A stretch of DNA of 64,000 nucleotides from the NCBI RefSeq assembly GCF_020510425.1, contig NZ_JAHBAH010000001.1, forward strand, positions 1,550,001 to 1,614,000, given 5' to 3'. Position numbers and translations under genes: made by a program. Shown here in pieces: positions 16,132 through 24,416 of the stretch. Origin of the DNA: Quatrionicoccus australiensis (GTDB lineage Bacteria; Pseudomonadota; Gammaproteobacteria; Burkholderiales; Rhodocyclaceae). The notes below the pieces were generated by a model. The model saw only the letters and a program-made list of their open reading frames with translations, was not told the origin of the DNA and did no database searches. Positions within the stretch are counted from its first letter, which is position 1. Each line of letters starts with the position of its first letter.

Positions 16132-18789
16132 CTACAGCTGCTTCAGCTTGGTCAGGGCACCGGCTAGGGTCTCAGCGCCGGCGATGGTGTTGTTATCGAA
16201 TACCATCATATAGCGATGGCTTCCGCCGGTTTTTGCTTCCCACGCCTTCCCCAACTTCAGCTTGCGCTCACTGTCGGAATTGTCGCGGTCGTCGCCTTTG
16301 GTTTCCAGCGCCACCACCTTGCCCGACTTCAGTTTCACGATAAAGTCAGGGTAATGGTTCAGGAACCCGTTGATGCGGAAGCCCTTGCCCCTTGATAGAT
16401 TTCGGTGCCACCACTCGACGCTCTCCAGGTTGGCCACTGCATCAACAACCTTGGCTTCGAACTGCCCCATGGAGGCTTCAGTGGAGTACAGCGACTTCGG
16501 CAAGGCAGGCGCGTTCGCGGATGGAATGATGGTTTCCGGGAAGGCGAAATTCGGCTCCAGCACAATCTTGTCGAGGTCCAGCATGTCGCTGAAAACCTTC
16601 ATGGCGTGGGTATCCGCGAGCCCCTGGATTTTCGTCTTTATCTTGCGAGCGTAAGCAACGTCCCGCTCGAGGCAGTCCCTGAGTTGCTCCGGGGTTAGTG
16701 CCCGGACGATGCGCCCCACGTAAGCCTTCACCTCTTCGTCGGCAAGCGGCCACATGTCGCCGACCATATCCGAGAGTCGCTGGACGATGGCCTGCACCTG
16801 GCTCTCGTAGGTTTGCGTGAGTATCAACTCGTTGAAGCGATGCCGGCCTGCCGCATCGATGCGAAAAGGCTTTGGCGAATAGTCCCCATCCCCTTGCCTC
16901 TCCAGGTCGACGCGGTACATCTCACCGCTCACATCTTCAAAGCTAATCGTACTGTCCGCACTGGTCAGCTTGAAGTCCTTCAGCAGCTCATCGCGCTCGA
17001 GGAGTTGCTTCGCGGCTGCATCAGCAAACCAGCCGGTTGGGGCCACTTTGACGAAGAACTGCGGTAGCTTCAGCGCCAGCGCCTGGTCCTTGAATATATC
17101 CTTGAGCTTGTGCCGATTCACCTTGTCCTCCAACTCGGCGGGCACCGTCGTATCCGCGGCTTCAGCCTTCTTCTCGAAGGCCTGGTTTTCTTCGATAGCC
17201 TGCGTGGCCACCGCTTCAACAAACTTGTCGGCTTCGCTCGCCGGTGCGCCACTCTCGGGGTCGACAGCCACCACAGGGGCCGTCGGCCAGTCGGCAGCAT
17301 CGCCTTCTGCCCCTAACTCGAACCCTTCGTTGCTTTGGTCGTCTGCCGGCTGCGAGTCGCCCAGCAAGCCGGTGGCGACCTGGCTCAACAAGTCTTGCTG
17401 CACCGGGGCCGGTGCGACAGGCTGCGGTGGCTCGGCGGTCCGGTAATCGCGGATAGAGAAGCCTGCCCGGTTCAAGGCCTTCACCACGCTCTGCAAGGTG
17501 TCGGCGAACTTGTTGCTCGCCGTGAACACATAGCTCAGGTTCAGTAGGTCGTGACTATGCTGCTGCACGTGTGGCATTCGCAGCACGCGGCCCAGTATCT
17601 GCTCGACATCGACCGCCGACGACTTATCGGCGAGGCTCGCCAAAATGTAGGCGTTGGGGCAATCCCACCCTTCTTTGAGTGCATTCACGGTGATGATATA
17701 TCTCACCGCGCAATCCCGGCTGGCGAGGTCGATACCCTTCAGCTCGTTCAGGTCGGCCGTCTTTATCTTGATTTCGTCTTCTGGAATGCCGGCCTTGACC
17801 AGCTGCTCCTTCACCTTCTCGTATGTCGTCGCATTGTCGCCAACACGGGGCTGCGCCTGGAAGAGGACAATCGGCCGAATGTACTTCCCGCCGGCGGCGT
17901 CCTGTTGTTTCGCCAATTCTTCGAGCTTGCGGCGGAGGATGATGGCACTCTCGATAACCTCTGTCCGGCTGGAGCGGTTGGCGACAATCACCGGCAACTT
18001 CACCATGTGCTGCTTCTTCAACGCCATGGCGTCGACGTAGCTGATGATGTTGCTGTTGTTCCGCGGGGTCGCCGTCAGGTCCAGGATTAAGTCCGGATTG
18101 AGATTGACCAGCATTTCGACGGACAGGTCGGTCTCGGCATTGTGGCTCTCATCGACCACGACCACCGGCTTCAGGCCGCGCAGGACGTTGATGAGCGACG
18201 AAACATCATGCCCAGGCAGGAGCCAGTCGGCGTTCTCGTTGCCCGCAATGAAGGAAGCCAGATAGCCGTTGTCCTGGTAAATCTTGCGGTCTTCCTTGTT
18301 CCGGGCCCGGAGGCTATCAAAGGACATGACCACGATGGAGAGCTGGTCCTTGACCACATCCGCAGAGAAGCCGGCGCCCTGGAGCAGTTCGCGGCGCTCG
18401 TAGACCTGTACCCGGTTGCGGAACAGGACATTGAGCTTTTGCCGGTAAGGGTGTGTCGGGTCAGCGAGGTTCTTGACGGTCTGCTCTAGGATTGTGAGCG
18501 ACGGCACCAGCCACACCACGACTTGTGGCCGAGCAGGATTAACGGCCGTCAGTGCTTCGAAAATCGGCTTGAGCGCGCAGGCTGCAATGAAGGTCTTTCC
18601 GCCGGCGGTCGGCACCTTGACGCAAACATGCGGCACGCCAGGGACGTTGTTCTTGTAGGGGTCAGCGGCGACCCCCTTCTGCTGCCAGAATTCTTTGAAG
18701 GCTTCCCGCAGGTCGGGGTGGTCGGCCAAAGTGGCCAGGTACGCTTCGAGGTCGGCAATCACCGACTGTTGGTAGGGTTTGAGTTCCAT
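16132..18789 (-). CDS. Type III restriction endonuclease, Res subunit
   Basis: The 885-residue protein is a superfamily 2 translocase fused to a nuclease. Walker A is PTAGGKT (near residue 60), motif II is DESH (near 213), motif III TATPR (near 240), and motif VI-like QILGRVLRMP lies near 410. The C terminus has a PD-D/ExK nuclease site, YPDFIVK then ALETKGD (near 838-857). Res acts only in complex with Mod, cutting unmodified DNA beside the recognition site. It follows mod by one base, and all key motifs are intact. Confidence 0.92.
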   Translation of the reverse strand: MELKPYQQSVIADLEAYLATLADHPDLREAFKEFWQQKGVAADPYKNNVPGVPHVCVKVPTAGGKTFIAACALKPIFEALTAVNPARPQVVVWLVPSLTILEQTVKNLADPTHPYRQKLNVLFRNRVQVYERRELLQGAGFSADVVKDQLSIVVMSFDSLRARNKEDRKIYQDNGYLASFIAGNENADWLLPGHDVSSLINVLRGLKPVVVVDESHNAETDLSVEMLVNLNPDLILDLTATPRNNSNIISYVDAMALKKQHMVKLPVIVANRSSRTEVIESAIILRRKLEELAKQQDAAGGKYIRPIVLFQAQPRVGDNATTYEKVKEQLVKAGIPEDEIKIKTADLNELKGIDLASRDCAVRYIITVNALKEGWDCPNAYILASLADKSSAVDVEQILGRVLRMPHVQQHSHDLLNLSYVFTASNKFADTLQSVVKALNRAGFSIRDYRTAEPPQPVAPAPVQQDLLSQVATGLLGDSQPADDQSNEGFELGAEGDAADWPTAPVVAVDPESGAPASEADKFVEAVATQAIEENQAFEKKAEAADTTVPAELEDKVNRHKLKDIFKDQALALKLPQFFVKVAPTGWFADAAAKQLLERDELLKDFKLTSADSTISFEDVSGEMYRVDLERQGDGDYSPKPFRIDAAGRHRFNELILTQTYESQVQAIVQRLSDMVGDMWPLADEEVKAYVGRIVRALTPEQLRDCLERDVAYARKIKTKIQGLADTHAMKVFSDMLDLDKIVLEPNFAFPETIIPSANAPALPKSLYSTEASMGQFEAKVVDAVANLESVEWWHRNLSRGKGFRINGFLNHYPDFIVKLKSGKVVALETKGDDRDNSDSERKLKLGKAWEAKTGGSHRYMMVFDNNTIAGAETLAGALTKLKQL

Positions 18790-18790
18790 A

Positions 18791-20398
18791 TCAGAAGCGC
18801 GTCACGTCTCGGGGGATTTTCTTGAAGATGATGCCGTGGTCTTGCAAGAATGCTTTCGAGAGCAGACACCGGTCAGCGTAGATGATGGCGGAGGCTGGCT
18901 TTTTGTCCCCGAAGTTGAGCCCAGACAGGTACTCCATATTCAGACACGTGGCCTGGTCGGGTGCATAGTTGAAGAGCCAGCCCATTTCAGGCGACAAGCC
19001 CAGTAGATGCGGGCTTACAGGGTTGTCGACTGGCGTTCGATACTCGGCAGGAATGCCTTCGGTGTACGCGATATAGCCCCGAATTGCTTCCGTGCCGACC
19101 GAGTCATTGAGCTCACCATCGGCCGTAAAGAGCGTTTCACCAATGGTGTAGTAATTGAAGCCGCCACCCAGCGCCGGCATGGCGCCAGATTCATCGCCGC
19201 CGTAGCCGTTGATTACCCGCTTGACCCGCTCGGCGGTGATGCTGGAGGCGTATTCCATGGTCTCGACCAAGATGAAGCGACGATTGCCGTTATCGGCGGC
19301 ATTGAGTTTCAGAACCGCATGCGCGGTGGCGCCGGACCCCGCGAACGAGTCGAGGATGAGTGCCCCTGGTTTGGTAGCAATCTTCAGGATGCGCTCAATC
19401 AACCGAGTCGGCTTCGGCGTATCGAAGACCAACGACCCGAAAATGCTCTTAATCTCCTGACCTGCTTCATCAGTGGTGCCCGTCTCTTCGTATGACCACA
19501 GGTCCACTGGCACCATGCCGCCGGCTTCAGACAGGAATTGCTTGAGCCGCGGGAATGTCGCGTCGCCGTTCTGTCCCCACCATAGCCGGTTGTCGGCTTT
19601 GTGCTTCAGGTGTTCAGCTTCCGCATACTTCCAGGCATGTGTCGGGTGCTCCACGATTCGGCCGTCCGGCGCGGTGATTTTGTACACCAGCTTTGGCCGC
19701 ATGGCCTTGGTTGCCGGATTGACGTAGGAAGCAGTCATCCAGGCGCCGCGCTCGTCGCCATCCGGGTTCGTGTAATTCGCATCGGCGCTGGCGGTGCGGC
19801 CTTCTTTGATTTCCGAGACTGCGGCGCTTTTCCGGTAAACAAGGATGGTGTCCTTGACCGAGTAGAACAACTTGGCGTTGTTGCTGCGGGTGTAGCGTTT
19901 TTCCCAGGCGATTGCCGCCAGGAAGTTGCCGTAGCCGAATATCTCGTCAAGCATGACCCGGGCGTGAGCCGCTTCGGTGTCGTCCAGGCTGATGAAGATG
20001 ATGCCGTCGCGGGCCAGTAAGCGATGCAGCAGCTTCATGCGCGGGTACATCATGCACAGCCACTTGTCGTGCCGCGATAGGTCTTCGCCTTCCTTGCCGA
20101 CCACGGCGCCCAGCCACTTGGTCAGCTTCGGGTCTTTCAGGTTGTCGTTATAAACCCATCCTTCATTGCCGGTGTTGTAGGGCGGGTCAATATAGATGCA
20201 ATCCACCTGGCTCTCGTATTCCGGGAGCAGGCTCTTGAGCACCTCGAGGTTATCCCCGTGGATTATTTTGTTGTCGACGGAATTCTCAGGCGCTTCTGCC
20301 GGAGCGCGCACCTGTTCCTCCAGGTTAAGCACCCGGTATGGAACTTCGTGGTGATGATTTACGACTTTGTCTTTTCCTATCCAGTGCAGTGTCGGCAT
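18791..20398 (-). CDS. Type III DNA adenine-N6 methyltransferase, Mod subunit
   Basis: The 535-residue protein modifies adenine in the recognition site and gives the system its specificity. DPPYNTG (motif IV, near residue 74) comes before FAGSGATAHA (motif I, near 356), the order of beta-class enzymes such as type III Mod. The region between them should contain the target recognition domain. No simple-sequence repeat for phase variation is visible. It is the first gene of the mod-res operon and protects the element and host from the paired nuclease. Confidence 0.92.
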   Translation of the reverse strand: MPTLHWIGKDKVVNHHHEVPYRVLNLEEQVRAPAEAPENSVDNKIIHGDNLEVLKSLLPEYESQVDCIYIDPPYNTGNEGWVYNDNLKDPKLTKWLGAVVGKEGEDLSRHDKWLCMMYPRMKLLHRLLARDGIIFISLDDTEAAHARVMLDEIFGYGNFLAAIAWEKRYTRSNNAKLFYSVKDTILVYRKSAAVSEIKEGRTASADANYTNPDGDERGAWMTASYVNPATKAMRPKLVYKITAPDGRIVEHPTHAWKYAEAEHLKHKADNRLWWGQNGDATFPRLKQFLSEAGGMVPVDLWSYEETGTTDEAGQEIKSIFGSLVFDTPKPTRLIERILKIATKPGALILDSFAGSGATAHAVLKLNAADNGNRRFILVETMEYASSITAERVKRVINGYGGDESGAMPALGGGFNYYTIGETLFTADGELNDSVGTEAIRGYIAYTEGIPAEYRTPVDNPVSPHLLGLSPEMGWLFNYAPDQATCLNMEYLSGLNFGDKKPASAIIYADRCLLSKAFLQDHGIIFKKIPRDVTRF

Positions 20399-20520
20399 CT
20401 AGCAGCATTCCTATGTTATTTTCGATTTTATCCTGCGAGGTCTACCGGCTCCAAGCACCCATTTCATACCTGGCCATTGCGGGGGGCTGTCACGCAATCG
20501 CTCGCTGCCGGCGGGCACAG

Positions 20521-20608
20521 GCGCTAACCCCCATCACCAGGGTGGGCGTGTGCAGAGGGCGATGCGCTGGCGCGCGGAACCAGCACCAACCCCATTGGCG
20601 AGCCGACC
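20521..20608. repeat. Dispersed palindrome, full copy A
   Basis: The ends (ACCCCCATCACCAGGGTGGG and AACCCCATTGGCGAGCCGAC) are imperfect inverted repeats. The centre contains GCGCTGGCGCGC. Its internal stretch GTGCAGAGGGCGATGCGCTG is identical to copy F at 59794. Confidence 0.6.
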
Positions 20609-20686
20609 TACGAACGCCAGCAAGTCATAGCCGGGCATATAGGACTAAATAGGCGGTTTGCCAAGGGTGCACGATATAGTTGCGCC

Positions 20687-21238
20687 ATGCCGCGCAACAT
20701 CCGCAACCATCCCAAAGTCCGTGCTTGGCTTGCAGGCGCCGGCGCGGCGCTTTCCGCCGCCACCTTGCATAGCGGGCCAGTTATCGAGTTATGGTTCCGC
20801 AAGGCGCACACAGGGCGCGTGCGTTATGTCCTGCGTTCTGAATTGCTTATGTTGCTGGCCCACTGCGACTTTAACCCGGTGCCAGTGCTGGTCACACCAG
20901 ACTGCGTAGCTGCTGAAAGGGGCGTGTTGCCAGTGCTGGCCGAGTTGTTTTACGTCATACCTGAGCCCCGGGCGTACGACCTGCTGATAGTCGGCTGCCG
21001 TACGCCAGCAGACTACGCTAAGTTGTTTGATACCCGGCGCCTGGCTACCATGGACCCGCTGCTGCCGGCCGACCTGAGAGAGTTCCTGGCCATCTTCGAC
21101 TACGAGTATCTGCTGGACGAAATGCTGAGCTGGCTATCAGACCGCGTTCACCAGAACAGGTGCGAAATGGCCACCGATGCAGCATTCAAAGCCAAGGCTG
21201 GCGAGGACTACCCGCTGCTGGCCAAAGGCTACGAATAG
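20687..21238 (+). CDS. Unknown protein of 183 residues
   Basis: The protein starts MPRNIRNHPKVRAWLAGAG. A weakly hydrophobic stretch near residues 15-30 could be a poor membrane anchor, but a cytoplasmic location is as likely. It is one of the few rightward genes in this part and is not preceded by the 30-bp element motif. No family is recognised. Confidence 0.5.
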   Translation: MPRNIRNHPKVRAWLAGAGAALSAATLHSGPVIELWFRKAHTGRVRYVLRSELLMLLAHCDFNPVPVLVTPDCVAAERGVLPVLAELFYVIPEPRAYDLLIVGCRTPADYAKLFDTRRLATMDPLLPADLREFLAIFDYEYLLDEMLSWLSDRVHQNRCEMATDAAFKAKAGEDYPLLAKGYE

Positions 21239-21240
21239 AA

Positions 21241-21262
21241 AACGGCCCCGAAGGGCCGTAGT
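21241..21262. terminator. Bidirectional terminator between converging genes
   Basis: CGGCCC-CGAA-GGGCCG with A on the left, serving the leftward gene at 21269 and possibly the rightward gene at 20687. Confidence 0.6.
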
Positions 21263-21268
21263 GCGGGC

Positions 21269-21682
21269 TTACCAGCCCGGCGGGTAGTAGTCTCCGGTGA
21301 GCCAGAGCTCCAGGAACCCATTGGCGCCCTTGAGCTCGTAGAGGTACATGCCGTGCTCCGCGTAATAGAGCACCGGGCAGCCTGCGACATCACCAATCGT
21401 GGTGCCGGGCGCAATCGCGCTGGTGTAACCTGCCAGGTCACCGCCCACACTGGCCAGATAACGGTCAAACAGCACTTCCGGCGGAAGCAGTTTGCCGCGG
21501 TCCTTGCGGCCCTCTTTGGTTAGACAGGGCGAGCCGCCAGCGCTGTATGAGCGGAAAAAGAAGTAAAGGCCTTCCGGCAGTTCGGCAATATGCTCCGTAA
21601 TGATGTTGCGCAGGGCGCGGGTGACGTCTTCCGAATAGCCATCGGAAGAGTAAGCGGGGATGTTTGTGCCGGGGAACGGCAT
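21269..21682 (-). CDS. Unknown protein of 137 residues
   Basis: ATG 21682 is chosen because CAGGAG lies just upstream; a longer frame would translate the promoter motif itself. The protein (MPFPGTNIPAYSSDGYSEDV) has no clear signal peptide and is rich in tyrosine and glycine. It forms a single-gene unit with promoter copy 2 and its own terminator. Function is unknown. Confidence 0.55.
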   Translation of the reverse strand: MPFPGTNIPAYSSDGYSEDVTRALRNIITEHIAELPEGLYFFFRSYSAGGSPCLTKEGRKDRGKLLPPEVLFDRYLASVGGDLAGYTSAIAPGTTIGDVAGCPVLYYAEHGMYLYELKGANGFLELWLTGDYYPPGW

Positions 21683-21715
21683 AGGAATACTCCTGGTAGG
21701 GTTATAGGTACTTGC

Positions 21716-21745
21716 GTATAACCACTTGCACCTGCTCATAGGCGC
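21716..21745 (-). promoter_or_regulatory. Element promoter motif, copy 2
   Basis: Both boxes match the consensus. The spacer (read on the plus strand) is TTGCACCTGCT, and the start of the 21269 gene is 33 bases downstream. Confidence 0.8.
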
Positions 21746-21756
21746 GCCACCATAGA

Positions 21757-21776
21757 AAACGGCCCCGTAGGGCCGT
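21757..21776 (-). terminator. Terminator of the lipoprotein operon
   Basis: CGGCCC-CGTA-GGGCCG, with the A run to its left. Confidence 0.6.
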
Positions 21777-21790
21777 GTGTGGAGCAGAGG

Positions 21791-21865
21791 CTAATCCCCG
21801 CCAAAGAGCTTCGAGCCAACCCGCCAGAGCAAATCCAGCAGCAGCAATGCGGTAATAGGGTCCAT
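21791..21865 (-). CDS. Tiny membrane peptide of 24 residues
   Basis: The frame MDPITALLLLDLLWRVGSKL begins inside the stop codon of the preceding lipoprotein gene (TGATG), a coupling that supports translation. The peptide is a single short hydrophobic helix. It is the last of three tiny genes behind promoter copy 3. Function unknown. Confidence 0.45.
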   Translation of the reverse strand: MDPITALLLLDLLWRVGSKLFGGD

Positions 21866-22014
21866 CAGTGTGGGCCTGCCCCGCGGGTCACAGTGCATTC
21901 AATCGGACCACCGTTATAGGAATGGCACTCAGCACCAACCGACGGGCCAGGAGAAGGGGCACAAGCCGCCAACAGGGTGATAGCGGCAATGGCCATCAGA
22001 CAAATTTTCTTCAT
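21865..22014 (-). CDS. Small lipoprotein of 49 residues
   Basis: MKKICLMAIAAITLLAAC is a lipoprotein signal with lipobox LAAC. The mature part has the pattern GAECHSYNGGPIEC, which recurs as GANCISANGRPVQC in the lipoprotein at 22233, so the two are paralogues with a likely disulphide loop. Size and two cysteines recall VirB7-type lipoproteins, but no VirB9 partner is seen and the resemblance may be superficial. Confidence 0.6.
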   Translation of the reverse strand: MKKICLMAIAAITLLAACAPSPGPSVGAECHSYNGGPIECTVTRGAGPH

Positions 22015-22028
22015 CAGGTGGCCTTTCG

Positions 22029-22136
22029 TTAAAGAACCGCGGTGGCAATCGCGACAAAGGGAGCGACGACCGGGGCAGTAACAGCGGCGACCGTGGCGAC
22101 AACGACAGGAACGAGCGGAGCAAGCAGGAAAAACAT
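22029..22136 (-). CDS. Tiny hydrophobic peptide of 35 residues
   Basis: The frame starts 30 bases after promoter copy 3, the same distance as other genes of the regulon. The peptide (MFFLLAPLVPVVVATVAAVT) is almost wholly hydrophobic and could span the membrane once. It lies just before the small lipoprotein gene. Too short for a family assignment. Confidence 0.5.
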   Translation of the reverse strand: MFFLLAPLVPVVVATVAAVTAPVVAPFVAIATAVL

Positions 22137-22166
22137 AGAGGCTTTCAAGGTGGTTTAGGTGCTTCC

Positions 22167-22196
22167 GTATAACCACTCGGCCTGTTCCATAGGCGC
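22167..22196 (-). promoter_or_regulatory. Element promoter motif, copy 3
   Basis: Spacer TCGGCCTGTTC. It precedes the three tiny genes 22136-21791. GTGGTT and AACCAC stand around the presumed start site as an inverted repeat. Confidence 0.8.
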
Positions 22197-22199
22197 AAA

Positions 22200-22226
22200 G
22201 AAAAGGCCGCCTTCGAGGCGGCCGTG
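22200..22226 (-). terminator. Terminator of the 22233 unit
   Basis: GGCCGCC-TTCGA-GGCGGCC with AAAA on its left; nearly identical to the one at 22553. Confidence 0.65.
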
Positions 22227-22232
22227 CGGAAT

Positions 22233-22487
22233 TTAGTTCTGCTTCGGAGGAGCGCTGGCCCGAGGGCTGCCACTGTGCTTCGCAAAATCTGCGTCAAACT
22301 GCGCCTTATCCGCAGCAAAGCCGGCCTGGCGCTCGGCAAGTTCGTTCCCATGCCTCGCAGCCGAAGCGTCCGCACTGCACTGCACCGGCCTGCCGTTAGC
22401 CGATATGCAGTTGGCACCCGGGCCCGTACAAGCGGTCGCACCAAGCGCAATGCCAACTGCGGTTACAAGGGTCAAAATCTGATTCAT
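22233..22487 (-). CDS. Small lipoprotein of 84 residues, paralogue of the 21865 product
   Basis: MNQILTLVTAVGIALGATAC is a lipoprotein signal. The following GANCISANGRPVQC repeats the cysteine loop of the 49-residue lipoprotein, and a charged helical tail of about 45 residues follows. It forms a single-gene unit with promoter copy 4 and a terminator. An envelope role such as surface exclusion or channel assembly is possible, but only guessed from the setting. Confidence 0.6.
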   Translation of the reverse strand: MNQILTLVTAVGIALGATACTGPGANCISANGRPVQCSADASAARHGNELAERQAGFAADKAQFDADFAKHSGSPRASAPPKQN

Positions 22488-22518
22488 AGGGTAAAGTCTC
22501 CGTGGTTTAGATACCCCC

Positions 22519-22548
22519 GTATAACCACCCGGCCTGTTCTATAGGCGC
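22519..22548 (-). promoter_or_regulatory. Element promoter motif, copy 4
   Basis: The first box is GCGCCTATA instead of GCGCCTATG. The spacer CCGGCCTGTTC is nearly that of copy 3, a sign of duplication together with the lipoprotein gene. Confidence 0.8.
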
Positions 22549-22552
22549 AAAG

Positions 22553-22577
22553 AAAAGGCCGCCTTCGAGGCGGCCCT
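22553..22577 (-). terminator. Terminator of the 22651 unit
   Basis: GGCCGCC-TTCGA-GGCGGCC, A run on the left. Confidence 0.65.
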
Positions 22578-22650
22578 TCTTTGTCGTTAATCAGCGTTCC
22601 AGTTAGTACCCCCCCTTTCGTGCGGCCTGGTTTTGGTTGATAGCGCCCGG

Positions 22651-22890
22651 TCAGGCAATCGCCTCGGCGCCATCGGCGACGTTGCGGGATTCGTTGATAG
22701 CCTGGCCGCGCTTGTCGCGTTCACGAATTGCGAGGGACAGGATTGCGTTAACAACCCCCGCCTTCGTGCCCAGCGTTTCCGCCAGCAATTTCTTGCGTTC
22801 GGCAAGCTTCGTGGTTTGCTCCTTAATGTCGATTGCGGCATCCAGCAGCTCTTCAAAGGCCTGCTTGGTTTGCCCTTGCATGTCAATCAT
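22651..22890 (-). CDS. Small helical protein of 79 residues, unknown
   Basis: AAAGGG lies seven bases before ATG 22890. The protein (MIDMQGQTKQAFEELLDAAI) is highly charged and predicted to be helical and coiled-coil throughout, without a signal peptide. It is a single-gene unit of promoter copy 5. A cytoplasmic adaptor or DNA-associated role is possible. No family is recognised. Confidence 0.55.
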   Translation of the reverse strand: MIDMQGQTKQAFEELLDAAIDIKEQTTKLAERKKLLAETLGTKAGVVNAILSLAIRERDKRGQAINESRNVADGAEAIA

Positions 22891-22925
22891 GCGAGTACCC
22901 TTTCATGGTGGTTAGTGGTACTTGC

Positions 22926-22955
22926 GTATAACCACGTCCCCATATCCATAGGCGC
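22926..22955 (-). promoter_or_regulatory. Element promoter motif, copy 5
   Basis: Spacer GTCCCCATATC. Downstream GTGGTTA and TAACCAC form a perfect seven-base inverted repeat, the best preserved example of this dyad. The gene start is 35 bases away. Confidence 0.8.
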
Positions 22956-23252
22956 TTAGGCTGCACGCAGCATGTTTGCGGCTACGTGCGCCAGGCAGTC
23001 TCGCCACTTTCCCGCGTGGCGGACGTTTTTAATGCCGACTTTGCGTGAATTCGGGCACAGCGTTGCAGTCCACAGGTCGTAACCGTTTGGCCCTGAACGG
23101 ACCGAGACAACTTCCGGTTTTAGCGGCGCAACAAAGTACATGCTGACGTCCGATACAGGCACCTGCGCCGCAGGGAACACAATGCCCGACGCAGCTAGTA
23201 TGAGCTGCACCGCATGCGGCGAGTGCACACCAATCACTTCATGAGCAGTCAT
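22956..23252 (-). CDS. Unknown protein of 98 residues
   Basis: AAAGGATGAGTTGA precedes ATG 23252. The protein (MTAHEVIGVHSPHAVQLILA) has a mildly hydrophobic N-terminal third and two cysteines. It abuts promoter copy 5 of the next unit. No function can be assigned. Confidence 0.5.
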   Translation of the reverse strand: MTAHEVIGVHSPHAVQLILAASGIVFPAAQVPVSDVSMYFVAPLKPEVVSVRSGPNGYDLWTATLCPNSRKVGIKNVRHAGKWRDCLAHVAANMLRAA

Positions 23253-23285
23253 TCAACTCATCCTTTGGGTTAGGTAAATAGGTCC

Positions 23286-23315
23286 GTATAACCACTACCG
23301 CCACCCCATAGGCGC
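23286..23315 (-). promoter_or_regulatory. Element promoter motif, copy 6
   Basis: Spacer TACCGCCACCC, identical to that of copy 17, so these two copies are recent duplicates. The 22956 gene starts 33 bases downstream. Confidence 0.8.
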
Positions 23316-23340
23316 CGCTGTACGGGGATGCGTAACCCGG

Positions 23341-23370
23341 TAACTGAGTAGATACTGTCCTACTCAGTTA
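23341..23370. repeat. GAGTA-type cluster with perfect dyad
   Basis: TAACTGAGTAG and CTACTCAGTTA are perfect 11-base inverted repeats. A further ATGAGTATTTGCGTAGCTGA stands at 23419. Confidence 0.6.
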
Positions 23371-23452
23371 CTCACCTGGAGCGCGTATAGCGCCATTTTC
23401 TTTTGCCAGGCCGGTACATGAGTATTTGCGTAGCTGAGTGCCCGGGCGGGAG

Positions 23453-23540
23453 GCGCTAACCCCCATCGCCAAGGTGGGTGGCGTGTTGTGCGCTACTGCT
23501 CTGGCGCGCGAGACCAGCACCAACCCCATTGGCGAGCCGG
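23453..23540. repeat. Dispersed palindrome, full copy B
   Basis: It runs from CCCCCATCGCCAAGGTGGG to CCCCATTGGCGAGCCGG. The 350-base gap 23253-23603 holds this, copy 6 and the GAGTA clusters, and no gene. Confidence 0.6.
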
Positions 23541-23559
23541 CCAATGGCCGCTGCCAAAT

Positions 23560-23587
23560 GAAAAAGCCGCCTTTGCGGGCGGCCTTC
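23560..23587 (-). terminator. Terminator of the exported-protein operon
   Basis: AAGCCGCC and GGCGGCCTT pair around TTTGCG; the A run on the left is a U tract for leftward transcription. Confidence 0.6.
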
Positions 23588-23603
23588 TCAGCGCGTCAGA
23601 GCA

Positions 23604-24416
23604 TTACTGCCCTTTCGCCGCTTTCTCAAAAATCGGGTACAGCGGGTGCTTCCGGGCGTCGTTCTGTTCATTCACGACGACGCGTGAGAGGTAGATAACT
23701 GCATTCTCCTGGTCCAACATTGTTTTGTGGAACCAGCCCGCATACTTCGGGTGGATGAAGCCGACCGCTTTGATGACGCCGCCGTCGTCAGCCGTCAGCT
23801 TCAGACAAGTGTCGACCTTGCTCCATTGACTTTCCGTCATCCCCCCCGCTGCCGGCCCGCCGCCTGTCATGTTGCGGCGGGTGTCGTTGCCTGCAATCGC
23901 GCAAGCCGGCATGCTCATTTTCTGGATATCGACCGGCTCGCCACCGCGTGCGACCCACAGCGCGACTTTCACAGCTTGGTAAGTACCTGGCAGCCGCTTG
24001 CGAGCTTCCCAGCTGCTATCAGACTGCTGGTAGCGATACGTGGCCTGCATTTCCGTCGGGCTAACCAGCTTATTTTGCAGCACGGCAGCGCACATCAGCA
24101 TCCGCCCACCGACGCCACAAAATGCACGTTCATCGGCAGGCAAGTCAGTCAGTCGGAAAGCGTCGCAGCGAGCGTAGGCGACCTTGTCATTGAGCAGGCG
24201 GAAGTCAGACAACATCGTTACGTCCGTGTCCGCGACTTTGGCGTTGGCCTCGGCTATCGGGTCCGCTTCAACCGCAGCAACCAGTGCCTTGGCTTCTGTC
24301 AGGCACTCAGCTTGATATTCGGCTGCTCGCTGGTCCAGGACCCAGCTACCCGAGCCAGCCGCATGGGCAGAGACGCACGCCCCGACCAGCATCAGCGAAA
24401 TCAGGGTGCGCTTCAT
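23604..24416 (-). CDS. Exported protein of 270 residues, unknown
   Basis: A signal peptide (MKRTLISLMLVGACVSAHA) is cleaved before AGSGSW. The mature protein has about six cysteines and a C-terminal domain with HPKYAGWFHKTML. Its start overlaps the stop of the gene before it (ATGA). It is third in the operon of promoter copy 7, which consists only of exported proteins. No homology to known transfer proteins is recognised. Confidence 0.6.
   Translation of the reverse strand: MKRTLISLMLVGACVSAHAAGSGSWVLDQRAAEYQAECLTEAKALVAAVEADPIAEANAKVADTDVTMLSDFRLLNDKVAYARCDAFRLTDLPADERAFCGVGGRMLMCAAVLQNKLVSPTEMQATYRYQQSDSSWEARKRLPGTYQAVKVALWVARGGEPVDIQKMSMPACAIAGNDTRRNMTGGGPAAGGMTESQWSKVDTCLKLTADDGGVIKAVGFIHPKYAGWFHKTMLDQENAVIYLSRVVVNEQNDARKHPLYPIFEKAAKGQ

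Noticed and set aside
21865..22014. VirB7 of a type IV secretion system
   Set aside because: Size and cysteines fit loosely, but no VirB9, VirB10 or VirB4 partner is present and the cysteine loop is shared with a second lipoprotein.
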